Shown: positions 18,269-28,079, counted from the stretch's first letter. The stretch: 64,000 nucleotides of DNA from Candidatus Gastranaerophilales bacterium (GCA_944325835.1 CALVBO010000004.1:62001-126000); one strand, 5' to 3'. Notes: generated from the sequence alone by a model not told the origin. A program made the numbers and translations.

Positions 18269-19615
18269 ATGAGCGAGCTTGATTTAAGTAAGTTAGAAGA
18301 TTTAAAAACACGGGTTCATAATAAACTTGAACAGACTTCTCTTTACCAGTTTAAGGGAACGGTTTCAAAGCTTCTCGGGCTGACGGTTGAGGTAAAACTG
18401 CCGGGGCTGAAAATCGGCGATTTATGCTATATCGAAACAAACACAGGAGAGCTTAAACCTGCTGAAGTTTCCGCGTTTAAAGGGGAAGTTGCACAATTGC
18501 TGCTTCTTTTGGACGGAAATGGTATCGGGCAGGGAAGCCTTGTAACTTCAACCGGCCAGCCTATTACGATACCTGTCGGGGATTTTCTTTTAGGCCGGCT
18601 TATTGACCCTATGGGACAGCCAATGGACGGCAAACCTATGGATATTTCAGGAGCTACGTGGCGTTCAATTGAAGGCCCGCCGCCGGGGCCGTTTGAACGA
18701 CCGATTATTCAGGAAATTTTCTCAACCGGTGTAAGGGCGATTGATTCATGTCTTACAATGGGCTGCGGTCAGCGTCTGGGTTTGTTTGCCGGCTCCGGCG
18801 TTGGTAAAAGTACGCTTCTCGGGATGATTGCAAGGAATTCTGATGCGGATGTTAACGTAGTTGCGCTAATCGGTGAACGTGGGCGTGAAGTTAAAGAGTT
18901 TATTGAGGATTCTCTGGGCGAAGAGGGGATGCGAAAATCCGTTCTTGTATGTGCAACAGGTGATAAGCCGCCTTTAATCAGGCAGAAATGTCTTTTGGCA
19001 GCTACGGCAGTTTGTGAATATTTCCGTGATCAGGGTAAAAAGGTTTTCTTAATGACGGATACCGTAACCCGTTGTGCAATGGCAGGGCGTGAAGTCGGGT
19101 TGTCACTCGGCGAACCGCCTACTATGAAGGGTTATCCGCCTTCAATTTTTTCATGGCTTCAAAAGGTTCTCGAGCGTGCCGGAAATAGCCCGAAAGGCTC
19201 AATTACTGCACTGTATACGGTATTAATGGAAGGTGATGATATTAACGACCCGATTGTCGATATTGTGCGTGGTATCGTTGACGGGCACATTTTCTTATCC
19301 CGTAAAGTTGCAGAAAGTAACCACTATCCGGCAATTGATGTTCTCGGGAGTATTTCAAGGCTTATGAGTGCGATAGCAACACCGGAGCATAAAGAAGCGG
19401 CGGCTAAGATGCGTACTATTATGTCAATGTATCGCGAAAACAAGGATTTGATTGATGTCGGTATGTATCAGCCCGGAACTAACCCGAAACTTGATACTGC
19501 AATCCAGATGATGCCGCAGATTAATGCATTTTTGCAGCAGCGAACTTCTGACAGCGTGACAATGGAAAATACTATATCTACGCTTGTTAATATGATGAAG
19601 GGCGTTGAGGTTTAG
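18269..19615 (+). CDS. fliI: FliI/YscN-type export ATPase
   Basis: These hexameric ATPases energise flagellar or type III protein export. Walker A AGSGVGKST lies near residues 173-181. IGERGREVKEFIEDSLGEEG, MTDTVTRCAMAGREVGLSLG and GEPPTMKGYPPSIF are diagnostic of FliI/YscN over the F1 beta subunit. The length of 448 is typical. The start at 18269 is chosen over 18233, because the upstream frame translates the promoter. No other flagellar or type III genes are in the window, so FliI versus a secretion paralog is unresolved. Confidence 0.88.
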   Translation: MSELDLSKLEDLKTRVHNKLEQTSLYQFKGTVSKLLGLTVEVKLPGLKIGDLCYIETNTGELKPAEVSAFKGEVAQLLLLLDGNGIGQGSLVTSTGQPITIPVGDFLLGRLIDPMGQPMDGKPMDISGATWRSIEGPPPGPFERPIIQEIFSTGVRAIDSCLTMGCGQRLGLFAGSGVGKSTLLGMIARNSDADVNVVALIGERGREVKEFIEDSLGEEGMRKSVLVCATGDKPPLIRQKCLLAATAVCEYFRDQGKKVFLMTDTVTRCAMAGREVGLSLGEPPTMKGYPPSIFSWLQKVLERAGNSPKGSITALYTVLMEGDDINDPIVDIVRGIVDGHIFLSRKVAESNHYPAIDVLGSISRLMSAIATPEHKEAAAKMRTIMSMYRENKDLIDVGMYQPGTNPKLDTAIQMMPQINAFLQQRTSDSVTMENTISTLVNMMKGVEV

Positions 19616-19631
19616 CTTTGAGGTGGTTGTT

Positions 19632-20672
19632 TTAAATCATAAAGAGGGTATTCATCATTGTTGTGCCGTAGAGTATTGCCATGCCGGCTATGATTAGCAT
19701 AAGCACCGGCTCTATGAGCCTGAGCGCAGAAGATAAGACCATTTCGAGAGTTTCATCAATTTCGCTGCTGATTTCGTGCAGAACTTCATCAAGTTTGCCG
19801 GTTTGTTCGCCTGCTTGAATTTTAGAGAGCATTTGCGGGGTAAAAAATCCGGTTCCGGCAAAGGATTCGGAAAGTGAATGCTTTGAAATATACGAGGAGC
19901 ATTTGAACAGTTTTTTCTGAATATATTCGTTTTGAACGGATTCGCAGGAAAGAAGTATGCCGTGCGTGATTGGAAGGCCTGCTGCGTATGATATCGCAAG
20001 AAGTTTTGAGAAAATTGAAAGATTATAATATTTTATGACCCTGCCGATTACCGGAAAAACTATGCCCAGCTCTGATTTTAAAAGATATTTTGCAAATCTG
20101 ATTATGCCCAAGAGGATTATATTGAAAATAATGAGCAGGGAAATCCAGTTGTTTTGCAGTAAATTTGCGATATTTTCCATTGCGTTCATGTTTTGCGAGA
20201 GTTCGCCGCCGGTTAAGGTCTGGTATTGTGCAGACATACGCGGAGATATAAAAAACACCAGCAAAAGCGATGATGCAATAAGAATTAGAATTAAAATCGC
20301 AGGGTAGACGCTTGCTTTTATCAGGTTGTAAAGCATTGTTCTATGTCTTTTTAAAGAGGCATGTATTTCCTGTAAAATTCGCGGCAGTTCGCCTGACTGA
20401 GCGCCTATTGACATCAGATTGCAGTATACGTTTCCGATAGAATGTTTGAATTTTAAAATTGAATTGGCAAAGTTTTCGCCTTTATCCAAATCCTCCAGCA
20501 GTTTTTTTGCGATTAATTTAATTTTTTTGCTGTTTGAGTATTTTTGAATATTCATCAGGGCTGTTGTTATCGGAATAGAGGAGCTGAGGTATGAGTGGAG
20601 TTGGGAGAAAAAATCCACTTTTTCATTCAGCGAAAGCCCTGATATGTTGTACTGGAGAATGTCGTTACTCAT
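19632..20672 (-). CDS. Type II secretion/type IV pilus inner-membrane platform protein (GspF/PilC)
   Basis: GspF/PilC is the polytopic platform on which assembly ATPases polymerise pilins. The 346-residue protein has two T2SF domains (QLHSYLSSSIPITTALMNIQ near 24-43, and SKLLAISYAAGLPITHGILL in the second half) with membrane segments near 120-140, 175-200 and 315-340, plus GEQTGKLDEVLHEI, a family hallmark. It is predicted to be transcribed leaderless from a good promoter. The ATPase and peptidase genes are not in the window. It is a candidate platform for the prepilin family found at 26-51 kb. Confidence 0.9.
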   Translation of the reverse strand: MSNDILQYNISGLSLNEKVDFFSQLHSYLSSSIPITTALMNIQKYSNSKKIKLIAKKLLEDLDKGENFANSILKFKHSIGNVYCNLMSIGAQSGELPRILQEIHASLKRHRTMLYNLIKASVYPAILILILIASSLLLVFFISPRMSAQYQTLTGGELSQNMNAMENIANLLQNNWISLLIIFNIILLGIIRFAKYLLKSELGIVFPVIGRVIKYYNLSIFSKLLAISYAAGLPITHGILLSCESVQNEYIQKKLFKCSSYISKHSLSESFAGTGFFTPQMLSKIQAGEQTGKLDEVLHEISSEIDETLEMVLSSALRLIEPVLMLIIAGMAILYGTTMMNTLFMI

Positions 20673-20707
20673 GCGCTAATTATAGCGCGTGCAGCAGCTT
20701 TTCGCAA
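20673..20707 (-). promoter_or_regulatory. Leaderless promoter for the GspF/PilC gene
   Basis: On the minus strand TTGCGA (20707-20702), a 17-bp spacer, TATAAT (20684-20679) and six bases lead to the ATG at 20672. This matches the arrangement before 4534. Confidence 0.65.
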
Positions 20708-21007
20708 TTTGTAATGAATTATTTCATCTTTTAAGTGTAGGATGTACAAAAATTTACAAAATTTTACATAAATTTCGGGTGTCTAAACTATAGAAAATGG
20801 ATATGCTGTTTTATTGCCCGTGTGAATGTTTAGTTAAAAATAATGAAAATAATTAAAATTTTTTATTTTTAAAAAAATATTTTCAATTAAGCCTTTACAT
20901 TTACTTAATATTTTCACATTTGATAGCAAATTTTTTTGTGCACCGCTTTTATTTAAGTATGCTCTTGGTAAAATAATTATATAGTATTTGTGTAGTAGAA
21001 GTTTTTT
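20708..21007. other. AT-rich intergenic region
   Basis: No ORF, repeat or RNA is seen. Near the right end TTGGTAAAATAATTATATAG may serve as promoter of the gene at 21008. Confidence 0.5.
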
Positions 21008-22762
21008 ATGTTACAAAAAATCCAATCAAGTGAAGTAAAAAGTAGAAATAGTGTAAAAAGTACCCGTGAAATGAACGGTACTTCTTCTGCTAACGCTAAA
21101 AGTCAAAACTTTAGCGGATTGGGTGATTTTGTGCTTCAAGGGGTTCAATTATGTGAACGCCACCCTATGATTAACGTTTCCGTACTGGATTTATCTACTG
21201 CAATTATTCCAAGAACAATTATTGAAACATATTCGGGCGATGCCGCAGTTGATGAAAAAGGAGAGAAAAAACGCAAGGCTAATGTCTTTGCAGGCATGGA
21301 AGCATTCAGACGTGAAGCTTCAGGCTTGATTATTAACTGTTTAATTCCGGGCTTTATTGTTGCAGGCGTGGCTAAACTTATTCAAAAACCTATTATGAAA
21401 GGGTTTGGCAAAACTAACCTCTCTAACGTTTGGGCAAACTCAGATTCTTTGGACAAAATTTCCAAATACTATCTCGGTGCTAAGGGCGCAACTGAGGATG
21501 AAAAAGTCTTTAATACCTTCAAATCAATGCTCCACGATCTGGAAGGCGCGGACGGTGATGTCCCGAAAAAAGGACTTGTTAAATTCAGTTCTTTTGCAAA
21601 CCTCGATACAAACGCTAGAGAACTTACTGATTGCGTAATGTCTGACAAACCTTTCAAAGCTGCATATAAAAATTTAATCGACAAAACTCATATCGGTGAA
21701 CATATTCAATTTAAAGATGATAAAGCTTATTTCTCTTCTACGCTGGAATCTTTAATGGAAAATACCGTCAAAGTTATTAAAGAATTCCACAAAGAAAAAA
21801 TTACTGATGAAAAAGGTGTTGCCGATTATATTAAAAAAGCTAAAAAACTGGTTAAAACCAAGAGCCTTGCAGGTCTTGCCGTAATTATTCCGCTGGCAAT
21901 TTCCGCTCAGCCTATCAACAGGTGGCTTACTCGTAAAGCTTCCGGCAGAAAAGGCGCGCCTATTTACGATGAATTTAAAGACAAAAATTCTAAAACAGAA
22001 GTAAATCTTTCTGAAAAAGATAAAGCAGCACTATTCAAACAAAAAATCATATCCGTATCATCAATGGTCGGTGTGGCGTTGCTTTCCATGATGAAACTGC
22101 CTAGCATGAAGATGTTGGAATTTAACGGAATATTCCCGTCAATGGATATGGCGCGTATAGTTTCAACAGCAACGTTCGCAAGCCGTATGGCCGCATCAGA
22201 AGATAAAAACGAACTTCAATTATCAACTGTTCGTGATATCACAACATTTGCAAGCATGTACTTCTTAGGCGACTATGCTGCAAAAGGCGTTGCAACCGCA
22301 ATGGAAAAGGCAAATCCGGAATTGAAACTTCTTAACAGATTTAAAGATGTTCCGCAAGATGCAAATGTGTTTAAGAAATTCTGGAACTGGGTTAAAAATA
22401 CCAGCCTTAAATCTTCAGATGAATTAGTAACAAAACATGCAAAAAATATGCGCACCTGGTGTCAGGTTGCAAACATCGGTTTCTCCCTTGCTCTGCTTGG
22501 CTTGCTTGTACCGCTTTTGACAGTTGATACAGCACAAAAAGGCAGAAAGAAAGATCTTGAAGCTCAACAAAAAAATAATACACTAGCAAATTCGAACGAA
22601 ACAGGTTTGTCATCGACCGGCGCCTCAACACAGGCGGCTGCCGGCACGGCTGCGGAAAAATCCGCAACAACAACCGTAAACGGCAATACTGATGCCGCCG
22701 AAAATAAGGATACGTCCTTCCACAAATATTCGTTCGATAGTTTTAACAGAAAAGTAGGTTAG
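21008..22762 (+). CDS. Large lineage-specific membrane protein, paralog A
   Basis: The protein has 584 residues. A polar N-terminus ends in QNFSGLGD. Hydrophobic segments lie near 100-120 (LIINCLIPGFIVAGVAKLI), 290-310 (LAGLAVIIPLAISAQPINRW) and 500 (IGFSLALLGLLVPLLTV), and the tail is Ala/Ser/Thr-rich. The QPINRWLTRKASGRKG block, the VLDLSTAIIPRTIIET block and the overall plan are repeated in the next gene, showing tandem duplication. Good codon bias suggests real expression. The function is unknown; there is no enzyme motif. Confidence 0.75.
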   Translation: MLQKIQSSEVKSRNSVKSTREMNGTSSANAKSQNFSGLGDFVLQGVQLCERHPMINVSVLDLSTAIIPRTIIETYSGDAAVDEKGEKKRKANVFAGMEAFRREASGLIINCLIPGFIVAGVAKLIQKPIMKGFGKTNLSNVWANSDSLDKISKYYLGAKGATEDEKVFNTFKSMLHDLEGADGDVPKKGLVKFSSFANLDTNARELTDCVMSDKPFKAAYKNLIDKTHIGEHIQFKDDKAYFSSTLESLMENTVKVIKEFHKEKITDEKGVADYIKKAKKLVKTKSLAGLAVIIPLAISAQPINRWLTRKASGRKGAPIYDEFKDKNSKTEVNLSEKDKAALFKQKIISVSSMVGVALLSMMKLPSMKMLEFNGIFPSMDMARIVSTATFASRMAASEDKNELQLSTVRDITTFASMYFLGDYAAKGVATAMEKANPELKLLNRFKDVPQDANVFKKFWNWVKNTSLKSSDELVTKHAKNMRTWCQVANIGFSLALLGLLVPLLTVDTAQKGRKKDLEAQQKNNTLANSNETGLSSTGASTQAAAGTAAEKSATTTVNGNTDAAENKDTSFHKYSFDSFNRKVG

Positions 22763-22765
22763 AAA

Positions 22766-24430
22766 ATGCAAGTTAGTAAATTAAATTACCGGAACAATTA
22801 CCCTCAGCAAAGACAAAATAGCAAAGAACAATTAAATAATAATCAGCAAAAATTCGGCGGTGCATTTGACTGTGTGTCACTGGCGTTAAGATTTTTGGAT
22901 ACAAATCAGGCGTGGGGCGCAACAGCGGTCGATGTCGGTTCTATGGTTCTGCCAAGAACAATCGTTGACTTTCAGCGCGGCGTTAACGCAGGGGTAGAAA
23001 CTGCTACACGTGAATCTTCAAGTTCCGCAAACCACGCATTAGTCGGTGTTTACGGCACACTGGCAGGTTTAATGCTTGCAAGCTCCTTTAACTCTAAATT
23101 CGGCATTAAATTTAATAAGATTTTTGCCGGCGATAAAATTCTGGATAACCTCGGTGAAAGCTGGCATGAAGAAGTTCAGGCAGGTAATAAAAATCCTCTG
23201 AGAAAACACCTTGAAAAAGTCGTAGGCTCTATTGAAGGCTTTAACCCGTCCGGCTCAAAAGAAGGCTGGGTCGGAATCCCTAAAGATACACAAAAACTTA
23301 TTGTTGACAGATTGGAAAATGATATAACCTCTTCAAATAAGGCAAAAATCAGCAAGGAAACAGAAAAATATATCCACTCCCTAATCACATCTTCAACCGG
23401 TGCGGAAGCTAAAATGCGCCTGCTGAAAAAAGGTCAGGAACATGTTAGCGGTCTTGATTTAAAAACAATGCTGGAAAATATTTATTCTGTTACAAAAACA
23501 TTTACCAGTGAAAAAGTCGGTAACGTATTTGAAACGACAAAAGACTTTTCAGCTAATGATTTCATAAAATCAATGAAGAAATTCAACAAAATGCGTTCAT
23601 TGATGGGTATCGGCATTGCCGGTGCGATTGGTATGTCTATCCAGCCGATTAACAGATATATCACAAAACGCAGAACAGGTGAGGATAAATTCGTCGGCGG
23701 CGGCGAAAAAGATAATTCTTTCGGATTTAAAATAAGAAAAGCACTCGCGGCAGTTGTCTTTGGTACCGGAGCTTTTGCCTGCATAAGCACTAACCCTAAA
23801 GAAATTATTCCACGTTTGCAGTTTAAAGGTATGATTCCGTCTTTGAACCAGTTTAAAGCCATTTACGGCTTAACGATTATGTCAAGATTTATGGCTGCAA
23901 GAAACGACAACGAATTGATTGAATCCAGCGTAAAAGATATTTTCGGATTCGTCAACTGGTTAATTTTGGGCAGCGTTGTCAGCAAAGGTGTTGCAAACGC
24001 TTTAGACAAAGATTTGATTAATATTAAAGACGGCGACGGAAAAGGTTTCTTCAAATGGCTTAAAAATTCAAGTATAAAAACACGGGATGAAGTTCTTCTC
24101 TCAAGCCTTAAAAATGCCGGTGTTGACGTAGTAAAAGACGGCAAAGCTCTGACATATTCTGAAATGTTGAAGAAAATCCCTGCAAATGACAAATTGACCA
24201 AAGTTAAATTGAGAAAACTGAATATTGCACAGGTAGCCGGTTACTTGTATTCAGGTTTGGTCTTAGGTTTCGGTATTCCAAAACTTAACGCATATATGAC
24301 TAATAAACGTATAGCTAAACAAGCTGCGGCACAAGAGGCCGCAAAAACTCAGGCTGCACCGGAAAACAACCAGACAACAGCTTTCTTTAAAGAGCAATCT
24401 GAAATGAAATCATTTTTGAGAGCTTCATAA
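22766..24430 (+). CDS. Large lineage-specific membrane protein, paralog B
   Basis: The protein has 554 residues and starts three bases after paralog A, so the two form an operon. Shared blocks are AVDVGSMVLPRTIVDFQRG, MGIGIAGAIGMSIQPINRYI and a late membrane segment (VAGYLYSGLVLGFGIPKLNA). The N-terminus is Gln/Asn-rich and ends in QKFGGAFD. There is no signal peptide. Both may form one complex, which is inferred only from adjacency and similarity. Confidence 0.75.
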   Translation: MQVSKLNYRNNYPQQRQNSKEQLNNNQQKFGGAFDCVSLALRFLDTNQAWGATAVDVGSMVLPRTIVDFQRGVNAGVETATRESSSSANHALVGVYGTLAGLMLASSFNSKFGIKFNKIFAGDKILDNLGESWHEEVQAGNKNPLRKHLEKVVGSIEGFNPSGSKEGWVGIPKDTQKLIVDRLENDITSSNKAKISKETEKYIHSLITSSTGAEAKMRLLKKGQEHVSGLDLKTMLENIYSVTKTFTSEKVGNVFETTKDFSANDFIKSMKKFNKMRSLMGIGIAGAIGMSIQPINRYITKRRTGEDKFVGGGEKDNSFGFKIRKALAAVVFGTGAFACISTNPKEIIPRLQFKGMIPSLNQFKAIYGLTIMSRFMAARNDNELIESSVKDIFGFVNWLILGSVVSKGVANALDKDLINIKDGDGKGFFKWLKNSSIKTRDEVLLSSLKNAGVDVVKDGKALTYSEMLKKIPANDKLTKVKLRKLNIAQVAGYLYSGLVLGFGIPKLNAYMTNKRIAKQAAAQEAAKTQAAPENNQTTAFFKEQSEMKSFLRAS

Positions 24431-24464
24431 TGTAACAACAAACACAAATATTTTATAACCAAAA

Positions 24465-24490
24465 GCAGCCTCATCTTTGATGAGGCTTTT
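24465..24490. terminator. Shared terminator between convergent genes
   Basis: GCCTCATC-TTT-GATGAGGC is flanked by AAAA and TTTTATTT. Confidence 0.8.
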
Positions 24491-25538
24491 ATTTAATAAT
24501 TTCTGCGTTTGAAAGAAAGTCTAACATATTCATAATTTTAATTTTTGTTCCGAAAAGCGCGGTTTTTAATCCTATGACGCATGCCGGACAGGAGGTCAGA
24601 ACGATATCGGCACCGGAGTTTTTAATCTCACTCGCTCTTTTTTTCATTAACATCGCGGCGATACGCGGCTTTTTGAAAATAAATTCACCGGCAAGCCCGC
24701 AGCAGCTTTCGGGAATTTCTATAAATTCCACGTTTTCACAGGCTTGTAAAATTTTTTCTAAAAAGTCTGTGTCCTCAATATGGCAGGGACGGTGGAATGT
24801 TATTTTTTGCTTCTTTTTAAACTTGAATTTCAGCCCCAATTCAGCGATGAGGGTTTCCGCGTTGACGAATTTTTTATTTATTGTTCCATAGCCTTTAAGC
24901 GTGCTTTCGCAGCTTGCGCAGTCGGTGAGGATGTGTTCAGATGTTGAAGCGTTTATAAGTTCTGTATTGCGGGCTTTGACCTCTTCATATTTTTCAAGAT
25001 CACCGCTGGAGAAAAACGGCAGCCCGCAACAGGAAAAATCAGCGTCAACAAGCTCTATGCCGGCTTTATTAAGTAATTTCTTTAATGAATTTTCAGTGCG
25101 CGGGTAAATTTTGTTGGCGCAGCCTTTGAAATAAAGGATTGCGCGCTTACTTTGTAATGATTTTACGCGGAAAGGTTCGCTTATTCGGTTTGCAAGATTT
25201 ATAAATTTTTCCAGTGCACAATGGAACAGTTTTATAATTTTGAAAAATTTTTTGTTGCTAATATATTCATACTTGGCAGTTTGCAGGATTTCGCACACAT
25301 TAATTCCGGCAGGGCAGAATTTTGAGCATTTGTCGCAGTTCAGGCACAGGTCAAGATAGGAGTTGATTTTATCCGAAAGCTTTAAATCCCCTTTCAAAAC
25401 ACCTGAAAGCATTACGAATTTTCCCTTGGAAACCGCGCACTCGTTGCCGGTTGCATGGTAAACAGGACAAGAACTCTGGCAAAGACCGCATTTTGAACAT
25501 TTATTTATCTCTTTTTCAAAATCTTTCAGTTTTTTCAT
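24489..25538 (-). CDS. Iron-sulfur CCG-domain protein, GlcF/LutA-like
   Basis: It has two N-terminal ferredoxin-like clusters (C14-x2-C17-x2-C20-x3-C24, and CLNCDKCSKFCPA near 70-82) followed by two CCG domains (CCGLPFFSSGD and ESCCGLAGEF), the plan of glycolate/lactate oxidase iron-sulfur subunits and HdrB-like proteins. It should pass electrons from a flavin dehydrogenase. No FAD-linked partner (GlcD) is adjacent. The start at 25538 (MKKLKDFEKE) is preferred over 25556. AATAAT lies six bases upstream, so this mRNA may also be leaderless. Confidence 0.82.
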   Translation of the reverse strand: MKKLKDFEKEINKCSKCGLCQSSCPVYHATGNECAVSKGKFVMLSGVLKGDLKLSDKINSYLDLCLNCDKCSKFCPAGINVCEILQTAKYEYISNKKFFKIIKLFHCALEKFINLANRISEPFRVKSLQSKRAILYFKGCANKIYPRTENSLKKLLNKAGIELVDADFSCCGLPFFSSGDLEKYEEVKARNTELINASTSEHILTDCASCESTLKGYGTINKKFVNAETLIAELGLKFKFKKKQKITFHRPCHIEDTDFLEKILQACENVEFIEIPESCCGLAGEFIFKKPRIAAMLMKKRASEIKNSGADIVLTSCPACVIGLKTALFGTKIKIMNMLDFLSNAEIIK

Positions 25539-25580
25539 ATTTCTATTATTGCACAAATTTTGTTGTATAATACTCTTTGT

Positions 25581-26405
25581 ATGAAAAAGATTAAGTTGTT
25601 TGCGGGATATTTTTTACTATGTGCAGTGGCGTTTAGCATGCTGTACCCGTTCTTTGCTATGTTGAATTTATCTTTTGCGCACAATGCAGATTTCTTTTCA
25701 AATTCGGGGCAGTTTATTCATCTCGATTTGACGCTGGAAAATTATAAACGCCTTTTTGCGGATATTCCTATTGCGCAGTATTTTTTGAACAGCTTAATTG
25801 TTGCACTGGCAGCGACTGTCGGACAGGTCGTTTTTTCGGCACTTGCGGGATATGCGTTTGCGAGGTTTAATTTTCGCGGTCGGGATGTTATTTTTTTAGT
25901 GATTTTGATAACAATGATGATTCCGCCGCAGGTGAATATTATTCCGCTTTTCTTTATGATGCGGGAATTGCACCTGATTAACACGTATTCAGCCCTTATA
26001 TTGCCTGCGATGTTCGGCGGCTTGGGAATTTTTATGATGCGGCAACATTTCCTTGCCTTCCCTAAGGATTTGGAGGAAGCCGCAAGGATTGACGGGTGTA
26101 ATTATTTCCAAACCTTTTTGCGCGTAGTATTGCCGCTTGCGCTTCCGGTACTTGCAACGCTTTCTATTTTTACATTCGTGACAACGTGGAATAGCTTTAT
26201 GTGGCCGTTGATTTCTACAAACACGGAGGCCTTGAGAACGCTTCCTGTCGGGCTTGCTATTTATAAAGGCAGTTTCCGCGAATTAACGCAGTGGGGTGAA
26301 CTGCTGGCATGTTCTGCGATTTGTACAATACCTGTAGTTACGGTGTTTATTGTTGGTAAAAAATATTTTATTAATGACATTTTGCTTGGCGGTGTTAAAG
26401 AATAA
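25581..26405 (+). CDS. ABC sugar transporter permease, MalG/UgpE type
   Basis: It has six predicted membrane helices and the inner-membrane EAA loop EEAARIDGCNYFQTFLRVVL PLALP, which docks the ATPase. The 274-residue length fits carbohydrate permeases. TATAAT lies nine bases before the ATG, with no Shine-Dalgarno. The usual partners are missing here; the MalF-type permease is 27 kb away at 52969, and no binding protein or ATPase is in the window. Substrate is unknown, perhaps maltodextrin given nearby glucan enzymes. Confidence 0.87.
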   Translation: MKKIKLFAGYFLLCAVAFSMLYPFFAMLNLSFAHNADFFSNSGQFIHLDLTLENYKRLFADIPIAQYFLNSLIVALAATVGQVVFSALAGYAFARFNFRGRDVIFLVILITMMIPPQVNIIPLFFMMRELHLINTYSALILPAMFGGLGIFMMRQHFLAFPKDLEEAARIDGCNYFQTFLRVVLPLALPVLATLSIFTFVTTWNSFMWPLISTNTEALRTLPVGLAIYKGSFRELTQWGELLACSAICTIPVVTVFIVGKKYFINDILLGGVKE

Positions 26406-26434
26406 TTGACAAAGTGTAGAAGATAGTACATAAT
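26406..26434 (+). promoter_or_regulatory. Promoter of prepilin copy 1
   Basis: TTGACA, a 17-bp spacer, CATAAT. The same arrangement precedes all four prepilin copies. Confidence 0.8.
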
Positions 26435-26471
26435 AAAATTGTACTATTTAATAAGAAAGGATGGAAAAGTT

Positions 26472-27768
26472 ATGAAGAACCGAATTGTAATTACGTATGC
26501 AGGGGGGGGGGGGGAGCCCTGAGCCGGCCACTGAGTGGCATCCACAAAGCGACCCGAGCGAGAAATTAACGATTGCGGTTAAGCAATCCGTGCTCACGGA
26601 CGGCGTGAAAGCTACAGCGAAGGGCGGAGCGCCGGCGCCGGTTCGCGTGAGCGAAACGGGCAGGGCGCGAAACTGGACGATGCCGCCGTTGCGACTGGAG
26701 CGTGAGTGTAAGGAGCACTCTGCCGAACAAAACGATTTATTATCGTTTTGTGAGAGGCGAAATTCTGCAACGATTGATAATCGTTGCGTAGAATTTGACA
26801 GGCGGGAGAACCAACGTTGCGCATTTACGATGGCAGAGATATTGCTGTCATTAACAATAATCGGTGTGGTTGCGGCGATAACGCTTCCGTCGCTTACAGG
26901 CAACATTAACGAGCGAACCTGGAACACCCAAAGAAAGGCTCTTTATGCGCGTTTTAGTCAGGCAATTGCTCTGATGCCATCGTTGAATGGTTATGGAACA
27001 TTAAGAGAGAATACTGACAGTGCAGGTTCGACCTCAATTGAGGATACCGCCGCCGAAACTTTTATCACAGACGGGCTTGCAAAAGTCCTTAAAATTAACA
27101 ATATCTGTGATAATGAACACTTGCAGGATTGCGGATTGCCGGAAAGTATAACACCGCTTGTAGGAAGTGCCTTTTCTCTCCCGTTGGATATGGAAAATTT
27201 AAATTCCGCAATAATAAGTACAATAGCGACAGACGGAGGCTACAGAACCTATTCTCAAATTAATACCAAGGCCGCAGCTTTTGAAACCCAAAATGGAGAA
27301 AGTATTGCTGTTTTCTATAATCCTAATTGTTTATCTTCATTGTATGAAAATGAACTCTCTTTTACACAACCGCTCTTATGTGCGAATTTTATTTATGACT
27401 TAAACGGGCAAAAGGGGCCTAATACTGTCGGTAAGGATATAGGGTTTATGACCGCATTTTACCCTACAGATACAAGTGTTGTTGCACCGTATCCTTATGT
27501 AAGAGATGTTTCCGGAACTTATAGCTGGAATGATGCAATTTCGCAATGTAAAGCTATTGATGACGAATACAGGCTTCCAAACAGGGATGAAGCAATCTCA
27601 ATGTTTATCAATAAAAAGTTATTGGGTACTACGGCACTCACGACGAATCAGTATTGGACGTCTACGGTATATGATAGTGAAAATGCATGGCATCAGGGGT
27701 TCGCTACAGGAACCCGTTATCCTTGGCCTAAGTCCGAACGGCGTTCCGTACGTTGTGTCAAACGATAG
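26472..27768 (+). CDS. Phase-variable prepilin-like protein, copy 1 (frame broken at G tract)
   Basis: The start at 26472 has AAGAAAGGA upstream and encodes MKNRIVITYA, then a 13-G tract (26502-26514). As assembled this frame stops after EP (TGA at 26520). With 12 G it reads into a frame open to 27768. That frame has about 100 residues of odd leader, then AFTMAEILLSLTIIGVVAAI, a type IV prepilin helix with a likely cleavage before Phe and the conserved Glu+5, then SLTGNINERTWNTQRKALYA. The C-terminal part (RLPNRDEAISMFINKKLL, YWTST, SVRCVKR) resembles the DUF1566/Lcl_C lectin-like fold. The product is probably a surface pilin or adhesin; ON/OFF switching is inferred. Confidence 0.8.
26502..26514 (+). 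repeat. Poly-G tract, 13 G, prepilin copy 1
   Basis: The tract begins on a codon boundary ten codons after the start. Twelve or fifteen G join the start codon to the prepilin body; 13 do not. Confidence 0.9.
26690..26815 (+). repeat. Hairpin-rich segment resembling the dispersed element, inside prepilin leader
   Basis: Consecutive perfect stems are present: GAGTG/CACTC, CAAAACGAT/ATCGTTTTG and GCAACGAT/ATCGTTGC within AAATTCT/AGAATTT. They are joined by GAGAGGCG and GACAGGCGGGAGAAC, which resemble the core blocks GAGTGGCG, GACAGCG and CGGAGAAC of elements R1-R6. Confidence 0.5.
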
Positions 27769-27769
27769 A

Positions 27770-27796
27770 AAAAGGAGCCATTTAGGCTCCTTTTTT
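27770..27796 (+). terminator. Terminator of prepilin copy 1
   Basis: AAAGGAGCC-ATTTA-GGCTCCTTT with TTTCTT tail, two bases after the stop. Confidence 0.85.
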
Positions 27797-27797
27797 C

Positions 27798-28079
27798 TTA
27801 TGCGATATTGTGCATACTGTCAAAAATTTCTTTTCTCTGTACCCAGATTTCCATTCCCATCTTTTCACCGAGTTTTGTCAAACCCTCTTTTATTTCTGCG
27901 AATGAAAATTTAGATTTCTCAATGTTTCCCAGCAAGAACATGACAAAATGTCCCTGCATTAAGGTTTGTTTAATGTCTTCGATATTGACCTCAAATCTTG
28001 CCAGTTCTGTTGTTACTCCGGCAACAATTCCCACTTTGTCAACACCTGAAACTGTTACTATTATTTGCTTATCGGACAT
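27798..28079 (-). CDS. ACT-domain protein (UPF0237/GcvR-like)
   Basis: The 93-residue protein is a single ACT domain (IIVTVSGVDKVGIVAGVTTE, then LARFEVNIEDIKQT), a fold that binds amino acids and regulates enzymes or transport. Its start lies inside the end of the AGCS symporter gene (19-bp overlap), so translation is probably coupled. It may sense the transported amino acid, which is an inference from the overlap. Confidence 0.85.
   Translation of the reverse strand: MSDKQIIVTVSGVDKVGIVAGVTTELARFEVNIEDIKQTLMQGHFVMFLLGNIEKSKFSFAEIKEGLTKLGEKMGMEIWVQRKEIFDSMHNIA

Noticed and set aside
23482-24201. Minus-strand ORFs of 112-126 aa inside paralog B
   Set aside because: Shadows of a well-supported plus-strand gene.
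26461-26475. Upstream ATG at 26461 as start of prepilin copy 1
   Set aside because: It overlaps the ribosome site and runs into TGA after four codons.
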